From an uncultured Flavobacteriaceae bacterium (GTDB taxonomy: Bacteria > Bacteroidota > Bacteroidia > Flavobacteriales > Flavobacteriaceae), in contig CANKZG010000006.1 in assembly GCA_947488435.1 (NCBI GenBank), positions 1 through 64,000 on the forward strand: a stretch of DNA of 64,000 bases, in the 5' to 3' direction. Position numbers and translations under genes: made by a program. Below, piece by piece: positions 16,350 to 25,267 of the stretch; within the stretch, counting starts at the first letter, position 1; each line of letters begins with the position of its first letter. The notes under the pieces were generated by a model. The model did not search any database and was not told the origin of the DNA. It saw only the letters and a program-made list of their open reading frames with translations.

Positions 16350-16753
16350 ATAGTATTGAAGGACGTATTAAAACAATTGCAAATGCAGGAAGTTTATCTG
16401 TAGTATCTTTAGATACAATTTCAAATGAAATAATTAAGGTAATTGTTCTGGATACGCCAGATACCGCTCCATACTTGCAACTGGGGAAACAGGTAAAAGC
16501 AGTATTTAAAGAAACAGAAGTTATTGTAGGCAGTACTGCTGCGGATACCCATATAAGTATTGAAAATAAAATTAAAGGACGTGTACTAAAAATTGAGAAA
16601 GGAAATTTGTTATGCCAATTAATAATTGAAACCAAGCTTGGAACAATTTCCGCTGTACTTACCACCGATGCTTTAGCAAGAATGGAAATAACGGTTGCGA
16701 AAGATGTTGTTGTGATGATTAAGATTAATGAAATAATGCTATCCGAATGCTAG
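16346..16753 (+). CDS. Free-standing tandem TOBE/Mop-domain molybdate-binding protein
   Basis: A 135-residue protein made of two Mop/TOBE repeats (about 2-67 and 70-133), each with the pattern I-E/K-G-R-(I/V)-x-x-I-x-x-G then a K-A-x-F-K/T-A-hydrophobic or A-R-M-E segment. Such di-Mop proteins bind molybdate and store or buffer it in the cytoplasm, or act with the ModC ATPase. It overlaps modA by four bases (ATGA) and modB by seven, so it is translationally coupled inside the mod operon. Most mod operons have the TOBE module only at the end of ModC, so its separate presence here is notable. Confidence 0.82.
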   Translation: MNSIEGRIKTIANAGSLSVVSLDTISNEIIKVIVLDTPDTAPYLQLGKQVKAVFKETEVIVGSTAADTHISIENKIKGRVLKIEKGNLLCQLIIETKLGTISAVLTTDALARMEITVAKDVVVMIKINEIMLSEC

Positions 16754-17421
16754 ATTGGAGCCCCTTATTGCTGACGTTTAAACTAGCATGCGTAACAACA
16801 CTTATATTAGTGCTGTTAGCTATTCCTATTGCCTATTGGCTAGCATATACAAAGTCTTCTTTAAAACCCGTAATGGAAACTTTGGTAAGTATGCCCTTGG
16901 TTCTGCCGCCAACCGTTATAGGATTCTATTTGTTACTTGCATTTAGCCCTGGTAATGCGGTAGGAGCGTGGTTAGATCAGTGGTTGGGGATACGTCTTAT
17001 TTTCTCGTTTCCAGGTTTGGTATTAGGGTCCATAATCTACAGTTTACCTTTTATGGTACAACCAATTCAATCTGGATTTTCCGGGCTTTCGCCTTCCTTA
17101 AAAGAAGCAGCTTATGTTTTAGGAAAAACAAGATGGACGACAATATTTCGGGTATTATTACCCAATATAAAGCCAGCACTATTAACAGGAATTGTATTGT
17201 CCTTTGCGCATACGGTAGGAGAGTTTGGCGTTGTATTGATGATAGGAGGTAATATTCCTGGAAAAACAAAAGTCGCTTCAATAGCAGTTTATGATGAAGT
17301 GGAAGCACTAAATTATAGTACCGCAAATACTTATTCATTGATACTTTTTGCCTGTACATTTATACTTTTATTACTTATTTATGGAATAAATGGGGGGTAC
17401 TTTAAAAAAATAATTCGATGA
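16747..17421 (+). CDS. modB: Molybdate ABC transporter permease ModB
   Basis: A 224-residue inner-membrane permease with five to six hydrophobic helices and the ABC-permease EAA motif in the last cytoplasmic loop (KEAAYVLGKTRWTTIFRVLLP), followed by SFAHTVGEFGVVLMIGGNIPG, which is typical of ModB. It would pair as a homodimer with ModC below. Length matches the family. The stop overlaps the modC start by four bases. Confidence 0.93.
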   Translation: MLDWSPLLLTFKLACVTTLILVLLAIPIAYWLAYTKSSLKPVMETLVSMPLVLPPTVIGFYLLLAFSPGNAVGAWLDQWLGIRLIFSFPGLVLGSIIYSLPFMVQPIQSGFSGLSPSLKEAAYVLGKTRWTTIFRVLLPNIKPALLTGIVLSFAHTVGEFGVVLMIGGNIPGKTKVASIAVYDEVEALNYSTANTYSLILFACTFILLLLIYGINGGYFKKIIR

Positions 17422-18293
17422 TTGAATTAGCGCTGCAAAAGGATCTAAATAGTGGTAATGGAAGTATACGACTTCAGGCTAATTTGAATTTGGAAAAAGG
17501 AAGTATCCTAACTTTATATGGTGCGTCTGGTGTAGGGAAAACATCTACACTTCGAATGCTAGCAGGGTTAATGACCCCAGATCGTGGAAAAATCGTTGTA
17601 CATGACGAAGTCTGGTTCGATAGCGAGAGAAAGATCAATAAAAGTCCCCAAAAACGAAAAGTGGGATTTATGTTTCAGGATTATGCCTTGTTCCCGAACA
17701 TGACTGTAAAGCAAAATTTAGAATTTGCACTTAAACCCGGACAAGACCAAAAAATTGTTTCCGAACTTATTGAAATTATTGCCCTTGAGGAACTACAAAA
17801 TCTAAAACCTACTACTTTATCTGGAGGACAAAAACAACGTGTTGCTTTGGCACGGTCGCTTGTAAATCAGCCTGAAGTTTTATTGCTTGATGAACCCTTA
17901 TCCGCACTAGACCTTGCAATGCGTCAAAAGTTACAAACGTATATCCAGCGTGTGCATAAAAAATATAAACCCACTATTATTTTAATCAGTCATGATGTGG
18001 GAGAAATTATTAAGCTATCACAATTCATTTGTAAAATTGAAAATGGACAAGTACATCCTCCAGAGGATCCTTCCCAATTTTTTACTACAAATACGATCAG
18101 TGGAAAGTTTCAGTTTACAGCTGAAATATTGCATATTGTAAAAGAAGATATTGTATACGTAGTATCGTTATTGGTTGGGCATACTGTTACTAAAATAGTG
18201 GCTCAAGCATCGGATATAGAAAACCTTAGCATTGGCGATAAAGTAATCATTGCAGCAAAAGCTTTTAATCCGATTATTTATAAAATTAAATAG
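17418..18293 (+). CDS. modC: Molybdate ABC transporter ATP-binding protein ModC
   Basis: A 291-residue ABC ATPase with Walker A GASGVGKT (35-42), Q-loop in MFQDYALFPNM, signature LSGGQKQR (134-141), Walker B VLLLDEP (154-160) and H-loop ISHD. The C-terminal 65 residues form a single TOBE-like regulatory domain, shorter than the two-repeat tail of the about 350-residue E. coli ModC; the operon's separate di-Mop protein may make up for this. Last gene of the modA-TOBE-modB-modC operon. No molybdenum-cofactor riboswitch or modE gene was seen. Confidence 0.93.
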   Translation: MIELALQKDLNSGNGSIRLQANLNLEKGSILTLYGASGVGKTSTLRMLAGLMTPDRGKIVVHDEVWFDSERKINKSPQKRKVGFMFQDYALFPNMTVKQNLEFALKPGQDQKIVSELIEIIALEELQNLKPTTLSGGQKQRVALARSLVNQPEVLLLDEPLSALDLAMRQKLQTYIQRVHKKYKPTIILISHDVGEIIKLSQFICKIENGQVHPPEDPSQFFTTNTISGKFQFTAEILHIVKEDIVYVVSLLVGHTVTKIVAQASDIENLSIGDKVIIAAKAFNPIIYKIK

Positions 18294-18343
18294 TGCTTAC
18301 TTAAAACGAGAGTTATCGATTAAAAGAATGCATGTCGATCAAA

Positions 18344-19267
18344 TTATACTTTTTCACTAGCATTGATTCGGCTTACATCTACGGTTAACCCGTCATTTTC
18401 TCGTTTGCTGACATATATAAATTTTTCTCCCCATTTAAGTTCAGAGGCCTTATATGAAGAGCGAGAGTAGACGATTTGAGAAAAAGATTCGTCAAACGCT
18501 TTTATCATAACAATAAACTCTACATCTTTTTCCATAACCTCAGAAGCGGTTAGTTTATAAAGTGGACTAGAATCGTTAATCGGATGAACAATAGTCCATA
18601 TGGACGGAAAAAAAACAACCTTTGAACGCTCAAGTTCAAGAAGATAAAAATCTCTCAATTCGGAATCTTTTTTCTTCATGGATAATGTCACTTTTACTTC
18701 CACCTCTAAAAGTTGGTTATTTCGAGGATTGACCACTCTAAACATAAAACCCGTAATATTCCTATATGGAGAAATTAAAGCATGGGAACTATACTTAATT
18801 TTTGCAGATGGTCTTGAAAATCGGCCATAGAGCAAACCGGTAGCAAGGGCAAAAGTTAACAAGCCTAACATAGACTCTATTGCAGCAACAATATTTGCTG
18901 CAGTTCCAATAGGAGCAACACGCCCATAGCCTAAAGTTGTAATGGTTTGTGCGCTAAAAAAAAATGCTTCAATAAAGGCTTCCATATTTGACGCCCCTGA
19001 AATTCCTGTAAGGGATTCCACTCCAATAATCATGTAAATTGATGCAAATACTAAATTAACCACGGAATAACATAAAAACACTATGCATAAAAAATGAAGC
19101 CAAGGCATCGAAATAAAAGAATGAAAAAAATTGGTTCGTTCAAAGAAAGGAACGTTTGTTTTTCTAACATTAAAGGAACCATCTTTATTTAGTGCGCGAT
19201 AGCCATCAGCAGAAACTTTAGTGTCTAGACCTAAATCCCGAAACTTCTTTTTCTTATTTTTCTTCAT
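18344..19267 (-). CDS. Inward-rectifier potassium channel (KirBac type)
   Basis: A 307-residue channel with the Kir layout: slide helix, two membrane helices (about 57-82 and 125-147), a pore loop with the potassium selectivity filter TTLGYG (110-115), and a C-terminal immunoglobulin-like cytoplasmic domain (about 160-300, MFRVVNPRNNQLLEVEVKVTL ... TIVHPINDSSPLYKLT). This is the bacterial KirBac family, length as expected. The filter motif is intact so potassium selectivity is likely. It stands alone, with a terminator for the neighbouring SPW gene upstream of its start. Confidence 0.93.
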   Translation of the reverse strand: MKKNKKKKFRDLGLDTKVSADGYRALNKDGSFNVRKTNVPFFERTNFFHSFISMPWLHFLCIVFLCYSVVNLVFASIYMIIGVESLTGISGASNMEAFIEAFFFSAQTITTLGYGRVAPIGTAANIVAAIESMLGLLTFALATGLLYGRFSRPSAKIKYSSHALISPYRNITGFMFRVVNPRNNQLLEVEVKVTLSMKKKDSELRDFYLLELERSKVVFFPSIWTIVHPINDSSPLYKLTASEVMEKDVEFIVMIKAFDESFSQIVYSRSSYKASELKWGEKFIYVSKRENDGLTVDVSRINASEKV

Positions 19268-19343
19268 AGAATTTTAAAAACATTTCCAGTTGAAAATTAA
19301 GGTATAAAAACTAGATTCCGTATTAATTTAAAAAATAAGATAA

Positions 19344-19374
19344 AAAAAACGTAGACCATAGGCCTACGTTTTTT
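19344..19374 (-). terminator. Terminator downstream of the SPW-repeat gene
   Basis: Perfect 11-bp stem (19344-19354 with 19364-19374) and 9-base loop; read on the minus strand it ends in a run of T. It lies 30 bases past the stop at 19404 and before the Kir gene start. Confidence 0.8.
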
Positions 19375-19403
19375 ATTTGAATATATTAATTCTCTTTGTT
19401 GCG

Positions 19404-19760
19404 CTATGCAACTTCAGGTTCTGCTTTATGCATGCTTACTACTAATAATACCGTAGCTGCTATTACCCAATAATAATATGCATCGATTCCTTCAAATCCT
19501 AATGCAAAAGGAGCAATGATGAATACCACCGCAACCATGAAGTCAACAATTAAATGAATTTTATACGAAATAACACGAATAAGTCCAAGGTGGTGATCCG
19601 TTAATATCGTTAAAATCAATGCTGCAACACCGGTTGCTACAGAAAGGGTTAAAGCTAAAGGATTAGAATCTCCTAATCCAAGTAAGAAAGGAAGTGCCAT
19701 TAATGCAATAGCAACTGGATAATCTAAAAATGCGTGTATTCTTTTGGTTACAAATCCCAT
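19404..19760 (-). CDS. SPW-repeat membrane protein
   Basis: A 118-residue integral membrane protein with four hydrophobic helices arranged as two SPW-type repeats (FLDYPVAIALMALPFLLGL and HLIVDFMVAVVFIIAPFALGF). The family has no established biochemical role. It is monocistronic with a clear terminator. Confidence 0.78.
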   Translation of the reverse strand: MGFVTKRIHAFLDYPVAIALMALPFLLGLGDSNPLALTLSVATGVAALILTILTDHHLGLIRVISYKIHLIVDFMVAVVFIIAPFALGFEGIDAYYYWVIAATVLLVVSMHKAEPEVA

Positions 19761-19899
19761 AATATTAAGTGTTTTAATTATAGATAATAAATGATTAAGT
19801 CGTACTAGGACTATTGTTAAATTGTTTTTTAATACGGTACAAATATCCTACGGAAGGCTATTAAATTAGCTATTAAAAACACGCCAATAATTGTACTTT

Positions 19900-20940
19900 T
19901 TATTTTTTGTAATGTGAAGGAGAGGTCCCTACATGATTGGTAAAGAAGGATGAAAAATTATTAACTTCCTTAAAACCAAGTGCATATGCAACGTCTTTTA
20001 CGCTTTCACTTTTTGAAAGTCTGTCCTTGGCAGAAGAGACTAGTTGCGAACGAATTAATTTGCCTAAAGATACATTCATTTTATGTCTCACCTTTTTAGA
20101 TAAGGCTTTTACGCTTAAATTCATTTTATCTGCATAAAACCCCAAAGCATGTTCTTCCTGGTGAAACAGCTGAATAAGTTCAATAAGATCTTGCGAAAAT
20201 GTATCTCTATTTTGATAGTCAAAATTAGCTCGAAATTCTTTTGGAGTTTGTCCAGTATTATTTTTGAAAACTCTATTAAAATAAGCAGGATCTTTAAATC
20301 CTTTATCGTAGGCAATCTCCTGAATATTTTTATTGGTAAAAGCAACTTCTTTTTGACTTTCTAAAAGCTGTTTATTCACTATTAAACGATGTACAGAGAT
20401 TCCTAATTTTTCTTTTACCAGATGTTGTAGGTTGATGGTAGTATCTGCCATATGATTGATAAAAGCTTGGACATTGATTTTATTTTTAAACTCGGTATCA
20501 ATAACCTCTTTAATATCGAAAATCACTTGATATTCTTCTTTGGTGGCATTAAAAGGGTTTTGCCAGTACCATTGTTCAGCAGAAATATCAATAATGTTAT
20601 GCATCTGAGTATTAAAAACAGTCTTATTTAAGAATGATTGACAATCCTGACATTCACTAAAATTTATATATCCTAAAGAAATAAGATGTTTAAATAGAAT
20701 ACGAACGTCTTGTGATCTAAACACAGCCTCATCTGGAAAGTAAATAAAGCGAACAACAAAATCTTCTGATAAGAACTTAATGTATTGTCCTTTGTCTAGG
20801 AATATAGCCTTATCTTCCCAATTGTCATAACTCTTAAAATCTACTTGAATGTTTCCGGTACCCTCTAGAATATGAACTAAAGTATATTTATCAATAAAAT
20901 ATACTTGGTTGATTTGAGGAGTTGTTTTTTCTACCTTCAT
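19900..20940 (-). CDS. AraC-family regulator with two tandem HTH domains
   Basis: A 346-residue regulator. The N-terminal 120 residues form a cupin-like sensor segment with an FIYFPDEAVF strand and a CQDC pair at 97-100. Two AraC-type DNA-binding domains follow: residues about 156-240 (NIQEIAYDKGFKDPAYFNRVFKN) and about 254-346 (VKDVAYALGFKEVNNFSSFFTNH). Ordinary AraC proteins carry only one such domain, so this duplication is unusual and would allow one chain to read a longer or bipartite operator. A palindrome lies 22 bases upstream of its start. Confidence 0.85.
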   Translation of the reverse strand: MKVEKTTPQINQVYFIDKYTLVHILEGTGNIQVDFKSYDNWEDKAIFLDKGQYIKFLSEDFVVRFIYFPDEAVFRSQDVRILFKHLISLGYINFSECQDCQSFLNKTVFNTQMHNIIDISAEQWYWQNPFNATKEEYQVIFDIKEVIDTEFKNKINVQAFINHMADTTINLQHLVKEKLGISVHRLIVNKQLLESQKEVAFTNKNIQEIAYDKGFKDPAYFNRVFKNNTGQTPKEFRANFDYQNRDTFSQDLIELIQLFHQEEHALGFYADKMNLSVKALSKKVRHKMNVSLGKLIRSQLVSSAKDRLSKSESVKDVAYALGFKEVNNFSSFFTNHVGTSPSHYKK

Positions 20941-20961
20941 ATACTATAATGTTTATAAAAA

Positions 20962-20976
20962 TGTACCATATGTACA
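20962..20976. promoter_or_regulatory. Palindrome upstream of the double-HTH AraC gene
   Basis: TGTAC-CATAT-GTACA, 5-bp perfect arms, 22 bases upstream of the start codon at 20940. It is a possible autoregulatory operator; such short palindromes also occur by chance. Confidence 0.3.
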
Positions 20977-21049
20977 AGATATAAAACCACTATAGCTTCG
21001 AAGATAATGATTCACTATTGTTAAAGCAAAATTTAGAATTTATTAAAAG

Positions 21050-21829
21050 CTATTGGGTTTCAATACTTTTAAAAAAATCCATTACTGTTTCTTCTGTCCG
21101 AGTTTGTAATAGTATTTGATTATTGAAAAGAGATTTTCTTAAATTAATATAGAGTTTTACTCCATTTTTTAAACTTTCTAATAGCGACTCTCGATCATAT
21201 GTTGGAATGGTTTCTTTCAATTGAGCAAAATCTTCAAAACTTAAATCGGTTTCTACCTTTCTAACTCCTCTGGGAAGATTATTGTTTTGTATATGCAGTA
21301 AAGGGCCAAAAACAACCATTCTTAAAAAACTGAGAAAATCAAATGCTTCGAGATACTCTCCTCTTCCGATTTTGAGTAAGGCATAGTGTATCCAGGTCCA
21401 GAAGCGATCCTCAATCCATTGGTAATCCGGAAATGGAAAGTCATGGTCGGATGTTTGCAAAGCGGTAGCAATTTTTTCATCGGTGTCCAACAAAATGGTA
21501 GGTGTTTCAACTCTAAATTTCAATTCTTCCAGAGTTAAGAACTTTAGATCTACATGTAATAAAGGATTATCATAAAGACATATTAAAACTCTTGGTTCAC
21601 CAACATGCTCTCCTGTAAAACCAGACAAAAAATTTCCCAAGCGAGCCGCATATTCCAGCATTTTAGCTTTACTTTCGGAAACTTTGTTTCTCGTTACTAT
21701 AATTAAATCAAGATCTGAAAATTCATCAATTTCATCCGTTAACCAGGACCCTCCTACTGCCAATCCAATAACAGTCGGGTCATCAGCTAAAATTTGCTTT
21801 GCTTTTATCGCGAATTCGATCTGTTTCAT
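21050..21829 (-). CDS. Nucleotidyltransferase-domain protein (DNA polymerase beta-like fold)
   Basis: A 259-residue protein with the nucleotidyltransferase signature GGSWLTDEIDEFSDLDL (Gly26-Gly27-Ser28 and the metal pair Asp39/Asp41) and a third acidic candidate in LLHVDLKFL. The C-terminal part is helical, like aminoglycoside adenylyltransferases and related orphan enzymes; substrate unknown. Its start lies 3 bases after the stop of the DUF4442 gene, so it is the last gene of the run 23785-21050. Confidence 0.8.
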   Translation of the reverse strand: MKQIEFAIKAKQILADDPTVIGLAVGGSWLTDEIDEFSDLDLIIVTRNKVSESKAKMLEYAARLGNFLSGFTGEHVGEPRVLICLYDNPLLHVDLKFLTLEELKFRVETPTILLDTDEKIATALQTSDHDFPFPDYQWIEDRFWTWIHYALLKIGRGEYLEAFDFLSFLRMVVFGPLLHIQNNNLPRGVRKVETDLSFEDFAQLKETIPTYDRESLLESLKNGVKLYINLRKSLFNNQILLQTRTEETVMDFFKSIETQ

Positions 21830-21832
21830 ACC

Positions 21833-22360
21833 TTAATGCGTTGCTTTCTGCCGCCTTTTGTTTTTGTAAAATAATTTGTCAGCAACATAGATTTTTTTAT
21901 GGACTTCACAATAAACCGTAGTTCTATCTTTATTCGTAAGTGTTGTTGTTTTGTGGATCTCTATTTCATTATCTTGATTGACTCTAGTACGAATCTGTTC
22001 TAGTTCTTCGATGGTGTATTTAAAATCTGCATATAAATGCTCTTTTGCAGGTTTTTTGAAATAGATCTCGGCAGATTTGTCCCATACTACATAATTATCT
22101 CCAATGAGATTAATTAATTGAACCATAGGTATAGGATCTACAGCAGAAAACATACTCCCTCCAAAAATTGAGTTGACGTAATTCTTATTTTTATAACTGA
22201 TAGGAAGTTTGATTCTAATATCCATTAAATCTTTAGATACCTCAATGATCTTGCCCGTACTTCTGCTGTACATTGGAGACAAGTTAAATCCGTATTTAAA
22301 AATTTTATGTTTCCCAATAAATTTTGGACCAATTGTAGCTATTTTCTTGTAAACAGACAT
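21833..22360 (-). CDS. DUF4442 (hotdog-fold, thioesterase-like) protein
   Basis: A 175-residue protein matching DUF4442/YiiD-C-type hotdog proteins: NLSPMYSRSTGKIIEVSKDL, then VNSIFGGSMFSAVDPIPMVQLINLIG (central helix with the family's GGSMF) and VVWDKSAEIYFKKPAK. Relatives are putative acyl-thioesterases, but activity is not demonstrated for this group. Closely followed by the nucleotidyltransferase gene. Confidence 0.8.
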   Translation of the reverse strand: MSVYKKIATIGPKFIGKHKIFKYGFNLSPMYSRSTGKIIEVSKDLMDIRIKLPISYKNKNYVNSIFGGSMFSAVDPIPMVQLINLIGDNYVVWDKSAEIYFKKPAKEHLYADFKYTIEELEQIRTRVNQDNEIEIHKTTTLTNKDRTTVYCEVHKKIYVADKLFYKNKRRQKATH

Positions 22361-22453
22361 TGAATTTTGTTTCGTTGTATCTTATTTCGTGCTATTGTAA
22401 AGGTAAGATTTCAACAGTTAACTAAAAAAGTAATCTAAATCATCTGCATGTAG

Positions 22454-22852
22454 TTAGACGTTGTACTTCCGAAGTTGGGAGAAAGAAAATCCAGCTAACA
22501 TCAATTCTGCCAGAACGCCAAAAACGAAACCCAAACTGGGTATACCGTCCAATACCATGCTAAGTAGTCTGCCGACGGCTAAGGTTAGCATAAATACAAA
22601 ATTTAATTGTGTTGCAGTTTTCCAATATTTGTTTTTTAAAATTCCAAGGAACCAAATGAATGAAATGCCAAAATACAAACACATGATGGCTCTCATAAAA
22701 TTAGCTAGATCTTTAGTGATTTCTGGAATATCCAAATATTGTGGAAGTAATAAGCTATGGGAGAAGCCATAAATGATAGCAGTAGGTATCACGATTATCA
22801 ACGAAATAATCAAATGGAAGTTTTTTGAAAATAATTGTATTTTATTTTTCAT
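22454..22852 (-). CDS. DUF4345 membrane protein
   Basis: A 132-residue protein with four hydrophobic helices (LIISLIIVIPTAIIYGF, FMRAIMCLYFGISFIWFLGIL, LNFVFMLTLAVGRLLSMVLDG, LGFVFGVLAELMLAGFSFSQL), matching DUF4345. Function unknown. The start codon abuts the stop of the RluA-type gene (TAA-ATG), implying translational coupling. Confidence 0.75.
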   Translation of the reverse strand: MKNKIQLFSKNFHLIISLIIVIPTAIIYGFSHSLLLPQYLDIPEITKDLANFMRAIMCLYFGISFIWFLGILKNKYWKTATQLNFVFMLTLAVGRLLSMVLDGIPSLGFVFGVLAELMLAGFSFSQLRKYNV

Positions 22853-23785
22853 TTAGAGTGCTTCAAAGCCCGTAAATATTTTTTTAAAGGATTGTGGAAG
22901 TTGGTCTTTAAAATACACATTTTCTTTTGTAAAAGGATGCTTAAACTCCAAGGAATATGCATGTAAATACATCCCTTTCCCTTTTAAAATTAAATTTGGG
23001 ATGCCATAATCACTATCTCCTAAAATAGGATTTCCCATACTGGAGAGATGGATACGAAGTTGATGCCTTCTCCCTGATTCGGGGAGTAATTTTACCAAAT
23101 TCAAACGTTCAAATCTTTTTGAAGGAACCGTGCTGATGACCTCATACCTCGTACCAGCATTTTTACCCTCAATTTTAGAAGTGATATATCCTTTTTCATT
23201 CATAGAACCAATGGTTATGGCGTAATAGGTTTTTGTAATGATTTTATCTTCAAAAATCTTATTTAATCTATGAATACTATCTCTTGTTTTGCCAATTACT
23301 AAAATACCAGTGGTGGCATAATCCAGGCGATGCACGGGTTGAGGGGATATAGTATCGGGAAGTTTACTGGGCTTAATATGCTGAATTAGTGCATTGGTGA
23401 TAGTTCTGAAATGATTTCCGCTGACCAAAATACCTGCAGGTTTATGGATTACGGCTAGATATTCATCTTCAAAAAGCAAGTGCAGTGGAAATACGAACTT
23501 TTTTTTAGTAGTTACTATTTTTGGTATGCTCAGCTGAATAGTCTCCCCTCCCTGAATATAAGTTGCAGAAGTAGCAACAACCCCATTTACGGTAATATGT
23601 TTTTTTTTAAGCTCTTTCTTTAAGGCAGATTTGGTCGTGATTATGTCAAAAATACCAACGCCGTATTCCTGAAGGCGAGCAGCAGCTATAATTTTGGGAA
23701 CAATATGGGTTTCTGTGGTATGTATGGTTGAAAATTTATACGATTTTGAATAAAAATACGACTTCTCTAAGGTAGCGATTTTCAA
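22853..23785 (-). CDS. RluA-family RNA pseudouridine synthase
   Basis: A 310-residue enzyme that isomerises uridine to pseudouridine in rRNA or tRNA. An S4-like RNA-binding segment (about 35-90, LKKELKKKHITVNGVVATSATYI) precedes the catalytic domain with the RluA motif PVHRLDYATTG (catalytic Asp155) and the conserved LPESGRRHQLRIHLSSMGNPILGDSDYG. Target base not predictable. First gene of a four-gene minus-strand run. Confidence 0.9.
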   Translation of the reverse strand: MKIATLEKSYFYSKSYKFSTIHTTETHIVPKIIAAARLQEYGVGIFDIITTKSALKKELKKKHITVNGVVATSATYIQGGETIQLSIPKIVTTKKKFVFPLHLLFEDEYLAVIHKPAGILVSGNHFRTITNALIQHIKPSKLPDTISPQPVHRLDYATTGILVIGKTRDSIHRLNKIFEDKIITKTYYAITIGSMNEKGYITSKIEGKNAGTRYEVISTVPSKRFERLNLVKLLPESGRRHQLRIHLSSMGNPILGDSDYGIPNLILKGKGMYLHAYSLEFKHPFTKENVYFKDQLPQSFKKIFTGFEAL

Positions 23786-23847
23786 TAGTTATACCCAAAG
23801 GACTATACTTGTTGTTATTTCTAAATTAATTTAGCACAACAAACAAT

Positions 23848-24759
23848 TTAGCTTTTTAATGCATCCAAAAAAGTACTAATATGTTTAAAATAGGATTGAG
23901 GCTGATCTAACCATCCATAATGTCCACACTTTTCCAAAATGACTAACGTTGCATTACTAAAAACATTCATGGAAGTTGTAGCTACTTTTTTATCAACAAT
24001 ATCGTCCTCTCCCTGAATAACCAAAACTGGAAATTTTACTTGTTTTAGTTTTTCTGCACAATCAAAGTTGATTTTGCGCATGTCCTGGAAGACCAATTGA
24101 TTTATAGCAAGATTACCTTGGGTTAATCGCTCGGCAATTACCGGAACCTTAGACTTATCATAAAGATATGCTGGTGCTAAAAACTTCCCTCTTTGGAGTC
24201 TTGCATAATATGTGGTATCTCCTTGGGCAATTTTACCATTCCAATACCTTAAAGAATCTCTTTGCTCAGATGTGAGTCGAGATGTAATGTTCAATCTTGA
24301 AAAAATATCCATATTAACACCTCCAGAAGAAGATAAGATTAACCCTTTTATTCTTTCGGGAAATTTAGATGCATAATAAGAACCCAGCATCCCTCCAAAA
24401 GAATGTCCTAATATCGCCCATTGCGGAATGTTTAAGTGACTTCTAATTTGCTCAATATCTGCAATCATCAAGTCTAAGCGGATACTTTCAGAATTCACCT
24501 GTGTTACTTTGGATTTTCCGGTACCTCGCTGGTCGTAAATAATAACCTGATTTGAGTTACTTAGGGTTTTGGCTAATGACTGAAAACCGTCACTATTCAT
24601 TCCTGGTCCTCCATTAATGATTAAAAGTGGTTCTCCTTTGCCATAGGTTTTAAAATGAATAATGCCATTTTCATTTTCAATAAACCCCAGCTGCTGCGAA
24701 TATGCAGAAATCGAAATAAATCCAATCCAGAAAAAACTTAAAACTTTAATTAAATTCAT
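23848..24759 (-). CDS. Exported alpha/beta hydrolase (proline iminopeptidase-like)
   Basis: A 303-residue alpha/beta-fold hydrolase with a signal peptide (LSFFWIGFISISAYSQ), the oxyanion segment INGGPGMNSDGF, DQRGTGKS, nucleophile motif GHSFGG (Ser120), acid near GEDD (252-253) and His280 (CGHYGWLDQP). The GGPG plus DQRG-GxS pattern is that of prolyl aminopeptidases and relatives (S33 group). Likely periplasmic, acting on small peptides or esters. Substrate not determinable here. Confidence 0.85.
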   Translation of the reverse strand: MNLIKVLSFFWIGFISISAYSQQLGFIENENGIIHFKTYGKGEPLLIINGGPGMNSDGFQSLAKTLSNSNQVIIYDQRGTGKSKVTQVNSESIRLDLMIADIEQIRSHLNIPQWAILGHSFGGMLGSYYASKFPERIKGLILSSSGGVNMDIFSRLNITSRLTSEQRDSLRYWNGKIAQGDTTYYARLQRGKFLAPAYLYDKSKVPVIAERLTQGNLAINQLVFQDMRKINFDCAEKLKQVKFPVLVIQGEDDIVDKKVATTSMNVFSNATLVILEKCGHYGWLDQPQSYFKHISTFLDALKS

Positions 24760-24895
24760 TATTAAAGGGATTTTTCGTTATGAAACCGAATCAAAACTTG
24801 CAGTCTAGACCGCTATTATTAAAGATAAGAAATTGGGAAAGGTAGTATGTTAAATCAGTGCAAAATTTTAAGATATGGTATTGTTGAAAACTGTT

Positions 24896-25267
24896 TTAAG
24901 TCCCCTTACCAAAGCTTATGATATATCCATCAGGATCTAAAATGTCAAAATCCTTCATCATATAATCGCGGGTTTCAGGAGAACTAAGAAGTGTTACGTT
25001 TGTTTGCAAACACTGCTGGTAAATTTCGGCTACATCATGAACGAAAATATATAGTACGCAATGCTCCTTAGAAGGGATATGATCATCTAGTTTTGTGGAT
25101 AAGTGTATGCTAACGCCACCTCTTTTTAAAACCGAATAACTTACAGGATCTCCCCAAGAAAATGTTATTTGAAATCCTAACTTGGTCGTGTAAAAATCAA
25201 TAGATTTTTGAATGTCTTTAACAGCTAAAATGGTTGCAGCGTGCGAAAAATTATCCGGATTTTTCAT
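24896..25267 (-). CDS. VOC/glyoxalase-fold protein
   Basis: A 123-residue vicinal-oxygen-chelate protein: HAATILAVKDIQKSIDFYTTKLGF, an ILxVxDxxxSIxFY opening, and a C-terminal DYMMKDFDILDPDGYIISFG strand typical of glyoxalase/bleomycin-resistance-like folds. It overlaps the upstream membrane-protein gene by four bases. Substrate unknown. Confidence 0.82.
   Translation of the reverse strand: MKNPDNFSHAATILAVKDIQKSIDFYTTKLGFQITFSWGDPVSYSVLKRGGVSIHLSTKLDDHIPSKEHCVLYIFVHDVAEIYQQCLQTNVTLLSSPETRDYMMKDFDILDPDGYIISFGKGT

Noticed and set aside
20962-20976. Palindrome as a confirmed autoregulatory operator
   Set aside because: Only 5-bp arms; kept as a low-confidence site without a finding.
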